The notes beneath the pieces are model-generated. The model did no database searches, was not told the DNA's origin, and saw only the letters and a list, made by a program, of their open reading frames with translations. Shown here piece after piece: positions 59,041-64,000 of a DNA stretch of 64,000 nucleotides. The stretch covers positions 182,554,596-182,618,595 of the forward strand of contig CM062288.1 of NCBI GenBank assembly GCA_031216915.1, written 5' to 3'. The number at the start of each line of letters is the position of its first letter. Positions within the stretch are counted from its first letter, which is position 1. A program made the position numbers and the translations under genes. This DNA comes from Pictodentalium vernedei. Lineage: Eukaryota > Mollusca > Scaphopoda > Dentaliida > Dentaliidae.

Positions 59041-59287
59041 TTAACCCTTTACCTAACGCTAGTGGCAGACGACACTCGTAAAAAAAATTCTCACCGTAAA
59101 AATTTTCATTTTTTACTTCCAAAACATAGGTTATGACCCATCATTGGAACGAGCGCGATGCGCTCATTCCAATGAGGGGTCATAACCTATGCTTTGAAAG
59201 CAAAAATGAAAGTATTAAAAAAATTAAATGGCGATTTTCGTGTAGAGCGCTGGTGGGTTTTGGCCGTTACATTAGGTAAAGGGTTAA
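59041..59287. mobile_element. piggyBac-type MITE with palindromic core (copy C)
   Basis: The cleanest copy, 247 bp. It starts TTAACCCTTTACCTAACG and ends CATTAGGTAAAGGGTTAA, so 17 of 18 terminal bases match as an inverted repeat and both ends are TTAA. The core palindrome at about 59118-59194 is built from TTATGACCCATCATTGGAAC and its inverse, with GAGCGCGATGCGCTC at the tip. Subterminal GCAGACGACACTCG and AGAGCGCTGG phrases are shared with copy A. Confidence 0.87.
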
Positions 59288-59439
59288 AGTACGGACAGTT
59301 AATCCTTTGCACATTGAAACAACTAACATTAACAAGAGAATGAAAATACATTGGCTTTTTCCAAAAATTACAGAAAATTAATATTTTGTGTCAATTTATC
59401 ACGACTTAAATACCATTATGCGATGGATGGACTACGAAA
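59288..59439. other. No feature seen
   Basis: AT-rich sequence between two repeats. Confidence 0.35.
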
Positions 59440-59975
59440 TTGATGAATCTGCCTGGTTCCATAGAGAACCAAATTTGGTTCTGGGGATTTGTCTCCTATG
59501 GGGAACCAAACAAGAACCAACCAAGAACCAAATTTAAGAACCTGCCTGGTTCCACAGAGAACCAAATTTGGTTCTGGGGATTTGTCTCCTATGGGGAACC
59601 AATCAAGAACCAACCAAGAACCAAATTTAAGAACCCGCGTGGTTCCACAGAGAACCAAATTTGGTTCTGGGGATTTGTCTCCTATGGGGAACCAAACAAG
59701 AACCAACCAAGAACCAAACTGAAGAACCAAGCTGGTTCCTTAAAGAACCATCTGAAGAACCAAGTTGAAGAACCAACCTGGTTCTATAAAGAACCAACTG
59801 AAGAACCGAACTGGTTCGATGGAGAACCAAATTGAAGAACCAAACTGAAGAACCGAACTGGTTCTATGAGGAACCTAACTGGAACCAAATTTGGTTCTTG
59901 TTTGGTTCCGCATAGGAGACATTGCTGGGAACCAATTTTGGTTCTCCGGGGAACCAAATGTTTTAACAGTGTACA
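59440..59975. repeat. GAACC-rich repeat: 3 x 93 bp, then short units, then an inverted end
   Basis: Three 93-bp units start at 59451, 59544 and 59637 (CTGGTTCCACAGAGAACC, AAATTTGGTTCTGGGGATTT, GTCTCCTATGGGGAACC). Shorter GAAGAACCAA...CTGGTTCT units fill 59715-59875. From 59880 the sequence is inverted (TTTGGTTCTTGTTTGGTTCC, ATAGGAGACA) and ends GTTTTAACAGTGTA. The unit length is a multiple of three, so frames stay open and give repetitive peptides up to 131 codons; these are not evidence of a gene. Related to 53039-53160. Confidence 0.85.
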
Positions 59976-60074
59976 TGATACTGCTATATTGTGCGGAGCA
60001 GTCGAGAGGGAGGGGGGGGGGGTAGTAACCCCGGGGCCCGCCGATTCCCGTAATTTCCTGAAGGCGGGGTACTC

Positions 60075-60323
60075 GTGCGTGCGGCCCCTTCACTGCACGT
60101 CACATTTAGACGAGCAGTGAAGGACTCTCACGTAAGAGAATCCTGCCTTAAGGCAATTAGAGAAAATCAGCGGGCCCCGGTGTTCCAAATTGACACTATT
60201 TGTGTGCATTTACGAAAGCGCAATCTCGATGTATTGCTAGCTTACGCAGTTACAAACTTGGAACATTATCAACATTTTAGTTCTGCGCGAAAAAGAACTG
60301 GTGGGTCATACTATAAAGAATAA
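60075..60323 (+). CDS. Unrecognised open frame, possible terminal exon
   Basis: 82 codons. I do not recognise the protein ('DSHVRESCLKAIRENQRAP', 'IDTICVHLRKRNLDVLLA', 'SSARKRTGGSYY'). An acceptor-like CACGTCACATTTAG lies inside the frame at about 60110, and GAATAAATG just after the stop could act as a polyadenylation signal. It could be a last exon of about 70 codons of a host gene or transposon, or a chance frame. There is no supporting upstream exon. Confidence 0.25.
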   Translation: MRAAPSLHVTFRRAVKDSHVRESCLKAIRENQRAPVFQIDTICVHLRKRNLDVLLAYAVTNLEHYQHFSSARKRTGGSYYKE

Positions 60324-60619
60324 ATGTATTTCAACCAAGAATCACTAGTTCTATATTTGCTTAGAACTAAAGGTTTCCAACTGTTGAAATTTGAACCATA
60401 AAATTTCCAACTTTCAAAAATCAGGGTCCTCATTGGGGGGGGGGGGGGGGGGTAACACCCCCCCCCCCCGTCGGAACGTCCCTAAGTGCTCTTCGTCTTT
60501 GCTGGCGAAGAGTAGTCTCTTGCGCATCCCATTTGCTTTCATCTAGGTGAAAGGTAGTGGAATGCACAGGAGACTAGGCGAAGAGGTCATCCCATACATT
60601 TAATAGCACAGCCAAACGG
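60324..60619. other. No gene; G18 and C-rich runs
   Basis: A G18 run at 60435-60452 is followed within 6 bp by a C-rich run to 60469, a G-run/C-run pair that could itself form a hairpin. Otherwise unassigned. Confidence 0.5.
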
Positions 60620-60960
60620 AACGCACACCTGGCACACTGCAAAAACGAAGTGTTTAAAAATTAAACACCAAAATGCAACAGATAATAAACACTTACACAC
60701 GTTTAATTTTTAAATGTGTTTAAATTTAAGCTGTTTATTATTTAAATATTATTTAAATACGTCGTGTTTATGTTTTAAACGCCTGCAGTGTTTATTACTT
60801 AAACACCTAAACGCGTTTAATAGATGCAACAGATAATAAACACTTAAACATGTTTAAATACTAATTTTTAAACACATAAACATATTTATTTATTTATATT
60901 TTAAATGCATAGTGTTAAATATCATGAGAGATTGGATAAACGCTGGTGTTTAAAAGAAAC
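60620..60960. repeat. TTTAAACAC-rich repeat element
   Basis: Begins near CACTGCAAAAACGAAGTGTT and is filled with GTGTTTAA / TTAAACAC motifs in both orientations. ATGCAACAGATAATAAACAC occurs twice (about 60672 and 60825), a period of about 153 bp. It looks like a foldback-type element built on one palindromic motif. It ends at about GGTGTTTAAAAGAAACCCC. Confidence 0.7.
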
Positions 60961-61085
60961 CCCAAATATGATATATGGGATATGCTAGTTTCGGTAAATG
61001 ATTTGAGCCATTTGCCTGCTGGTCCAGCACTATTAAGCGAGCAGTGAACACATTCAATTACAGAAAACATATTCTTGAAATACAG

Positions 61086-61806
61086 TAGAGATGGGCGGTA
61101 TTGGAATTTTGAGTTCGGTATCGGTTTCGGTATTTTTGTGTGGGCATACCACGGTATCGGTTCGGTATTCGGTATGTGACTTCAGATTCACTGATAGTAC
61201 CAAAGGGGAATCCATGTCCGAAAAAATACTGAATAAGTTGTTCTTGTATCATTCTATCACAGTGCTACACATGCCATTGTTGATGGGCTCAACATTGTCA
61301 ATCTTTTGTCACCACAGATCATATCTACAGTAATTTGGTGACTTGTTCTAAATACGCCTTAACTTTTCAAGCTCACTTAAGGCGTCTGTAATCATAGAAT
61401 GTGTGTCCTGAAGATGTCATCTTTAGGTGGGCCTGATGACAGTAGTAAAATGATCTGGTCAGTGATTTCTAGCCAAGTCTTGGCTGCCTGTTAAGGCAGC
61501 CAAGACTTGGCTAGAAATCACTGCTAAGCAACTGGACATGTACAGGTCGTAGACTATTGATAATTTAGTACAACTGCCCTGGTCCTTAAGGCTTAACAAA
61601 ACTGAAAAATAAAATCAGTCACTTCTTTCATGAAAATGAACACTTCAACTGCTATCAATCCTCACCAAGGCCTTATAAATAGTGAATGCACAGGGAAAAT
61701 TGAAAATACAGTTGGTTTCGGTATTCAAAGATTGGGTCGGTTCGGTTTTTCGGTGTCCCCATGATATCGGTATCGGTTCGGTTTTTCGGTATATTGCCCA
61801 TCTCTA
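61086..61806. mobile_element. hAT-type MITE with exact 8-bp target duplication
   Basis: 721 bp flanked on both sides by AAATACAG (61078-61085 and 61807-61814). The ends are TAGAGATGGGCGGTATTG and the inverse GGTATATTGCCCATCTCTA. The subterminal regions are dense in CGGTATCGG / CGGTTTTTCGG repeats on the same strand at both ends. The 8-bp duplication plus TAGAGATGGGC-type ends point to the hAT superfamily. No transposase is encoded. A perfect 30-bp-arm hairpin is nested at 61460-61523. Confidence 0.92.
61460..61523. repeat. Perfect palindrome, 30-bp arms, 4-bp loop
   Basis: CAGTGATTTCTAGCCAAGTC plus TTGGCTGCCT pairs without mismatch with the sequence from 61494 to 61523, across GTTA. It lies in the middle of the hAT-type MITE and so is part of, or nested in, that element. 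Confidence 0.95.
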
Positions 61807-61814
61807 AAATACAG

Positions 61815-64000
61815 GTATCAAACAAGTTTTACTAATATGGGCGTATTTTTCATGTTACGGTCTGAATCAAAATATATATCTCACCTACGTGAGCCACCAT
61901 TCCCGGAGATAGGTTATTTTTCTGTATTCAAAGTCCAGAAGCCTACACCCGTGAAGCTGATCTCTCTAGTCGAGTGTCCCGACAATAAGTAATTGAATAA
62001 GTATATCTTTATTTCCGGGGCGCGTGCCATTATAATTTTAAAACAGTAGTATTTAAGCACAATATGGAAACACCCCCGGCCTATTGAATCTACAATTCAC
62101 CACTTGTAAAGTAGTTTAAAATATCTGCATGATCAAAAAATACATTCATTCACTTTCATACTCACATTTTCCTCCTCTTGCTCTGCCTGCCGCGCTCACG
62201 CAGCTCCACCTTCTCCATCGACCCGGTTTCACCGGATCCCATTAACCACTCACCTAACCCCTACCACACAGCGAACCAATCATTCATTCACACATTCACC
62301 AATACACACTCAATCGCTCAATCATTCACACAATTTCACACTTGATTTATCACAGTTACGTGGTTTCAGTGTTATGGAATAGTGGTTACCCACTTCAAAG
62401 GTTTTCGTGAACTCGGTTGCATCTTTGCAAGACGTAAATTTGGACGAAGAACAGTGAAACAGTAGTTTAGGATATTATGTAATAGTTACCAACCAAGCTG
62501 GAGGTAGTCATGGATCCGAATAACTCGAGGGTTCGTGGCATTACAGCGCACTGTCAGGCCCAGGGGCGACGACGAAAGCATTTCAGGGCACGAGGGCCGA
62601 CCCCAGGAAAAGGGCATTTACTCGCGCTAGCAGCCCCGCTATGACATACTGAAACATGCATGTCACCAAGGCCGAAGGCTCGAGATAGGGTGGGGATTGG
62701 TGTGGGGGGGGGGGGGAGAAGTGTTCCCTCATCGGGAGAAGGCACCTCCTCTCAAACTCCCCCGTTGGATTTTGAAAGCTCTCAGAACGGATTCGTAGTG
62801 GGTTTTTTTTAGCTTTACTTCAAGAATAAATCATAGTGTCGAACCTGGAAAGGGCATAGGTAGATAGGAACAGGTCAACCAACTCACCCCGTGTCTGTAT
62901 TTTTTTTTTGGGGGGGGGGGGGGCGGTGGGGAATGTTGAAGTGCTCATTATCCTGGCGACCAGCAAAGTGAACAAACGCCAGAACCTCGCAAATGGCAGT
63001 AGCATGTAATGTTTGTATCGCCCATTTCAATGTGACCTCGGAAGTGACATCTTTATTCACTGGCATGATCAGTGAAATCATGTTAGTTGTTATTGCAATT
63101 CGCATGGTTACGCCATCATTTACGTCATTGGTTATCATGGTAATAGTGCCCATAGATAGAACATGTAGCCATGGAAGCATTTGTGTGGATACAGTTGATA
63201 TGGTAAAAATTAATGTGTTGTGATGTCCTGAAATATGGCATCAATCATGATATCAATGGCGTAAACTGCTGCCATGGAAAGTTTTGTTAAGCATGTGCTT
63301 CTGTGGTAATGGTTGCTCTGTTGTGGCATCATCAATGAAGTCACCAGTGTCTTCATCAATGCCATTATTATTAACATCATCAGTGATAAAATCAGTGACA
63401 TATTACTAGAATGCATGGTGGGTTATCTATAAAGGCTAAAGAAATAGCTACGACTCGTTGTTTGGTAGTATAATGTGGACTTTAACTTTTTTGTTACTAT
63501 TTGGTTTCCACAGTCTGTGGGCCTGCTAAACGCCGTTCGTCGTATATTTGTATAGGTAACACGTATTGCTAAATCACGTGGCGTTGAGATGTATGTTCGA
63601 GTTTGATGTAGTAGAATGGTATGTACCTTCTATATCAGTTTTAGTTGATCTTTTTGCTCCTCCGCGACTTCGTTGCTTTGTACCCGAAGCGCTATACTAT
63701 ACTAGGCCATAGGTGTTATGTAGCAGTATTCTGTTGTGTTGTGGTTGTGTTTGATTAGACAAGAGTGTCGGCAGTATAAACAATCAATATCCATTTTGTT
63801 TTAACATTAGCTTTCTCCACCTGTTGGTCAACCTCAATCATTATACTAAACCTCCAGATGGGTGTTATATTGTCAATGCATCTAAGAATATTTCTAAGCT
63901 TATTGCTACAGTCTGAAGTTGAGATAACCTAAGCATGCAGTCGATCACGTTAAGCTTTAATACCCGTATGACCTGATAGTGTGCGGCGCTAAGGTTGCAT
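61815..64000. other. Right end of the window; no recognised gene
   Basis: 62270-62340 is enriched in CATTCA/CACACTCA words. G runs lie at 62704-62714 and 62910-62922. The 62990-63420 stretch has open frames on both strands rich in ATCA/TGAT words without any domain. No exon could be supported. Confidence 0.4.

Noticed and set aside
59440..59835. 131-codon repetitive protein
   Set aside because: The 93-bp unit is divisible by three, so several frames on both strands stay open; the element is a non-coding repeat.

Overview
The window is nuclear DNA of an animal, most likely a marine invertebrate. It has split exons with consensus GT/AG borders, non-LTR and Ty3/Gypsy reverse-transcribing elements, four Tc1/mariner-type transposase copies of at least three kinds, piggyBac-, hAT- and ISL2EU-type DNA elements, a 5S rRNA-derived SINE and very many pure G/C runs. 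There is no operon structure and no tRNA, rRNA gene or CRISPR array. I cannot name the species. Invertebrate deuterostomes (hemichordate, echinoderm, amphioxus) and lophotrochozoans all fit.

The only clear host gene is on the minus strand: the first three coding exons of a beta-1,4-galactosyltransferase-family Golgi enzyme (46462-46276, 38191-37962, 30874-30687). Intron phases 1, 0 and 2 join into one 201-codon frame. Exon 1 carries the signal anchor. Exons 2 and 3 carry the start of the catalytic domain, including the DxD metal site (here D-A-D). I could not find the exon with the Gly-Trp-Gly-Gly-Glu-Asp-Asp region; it should lie beyond the left edge.

Layout. 1-5311: mobile-element remnants (Tc1 pseudogene, piggyBac-type MITE, LINE fragment) and small tandem repeats, including a 210-bp ATTC microsatellite. 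5312-29735: a 24.4-kb satellite-like array of about 330-335-bp monomers in seven higher-order units. Five units are about 2.65 kb and two are a 5.63-kb tandem pair, each of which carries the same 5S-derived SINE insertion. If the gene continues to the left, this array lies in its third intron. 29736-30045: a minisatellite capping the array. 30046-46275: exons 3 and 2 with introns that hold a LINE, two sister Tc1 elements, a Gypsy integrase relic and a third Tc1 that ends about 30 bp from the exon 1 splice donor. 46276-46462: exon 1. 46463-64000: no recognised host gene. This part holds a Tc1 remnant, a foldback transposon with tandem-repeat arms and a 9-bp target duplication, two more piggyBac-type MITEs, a THAP/DDE_Tnp_4 transposase relic, several near-perfect hairpins, and a hAT-type MITE with an exact 8-bp target duplication.

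The observations I rate highest are the multi-level array, the foldback element at 49468-50016, and the piggyBac-type MITE family that contains a second palindrome inside its terminal repeats.
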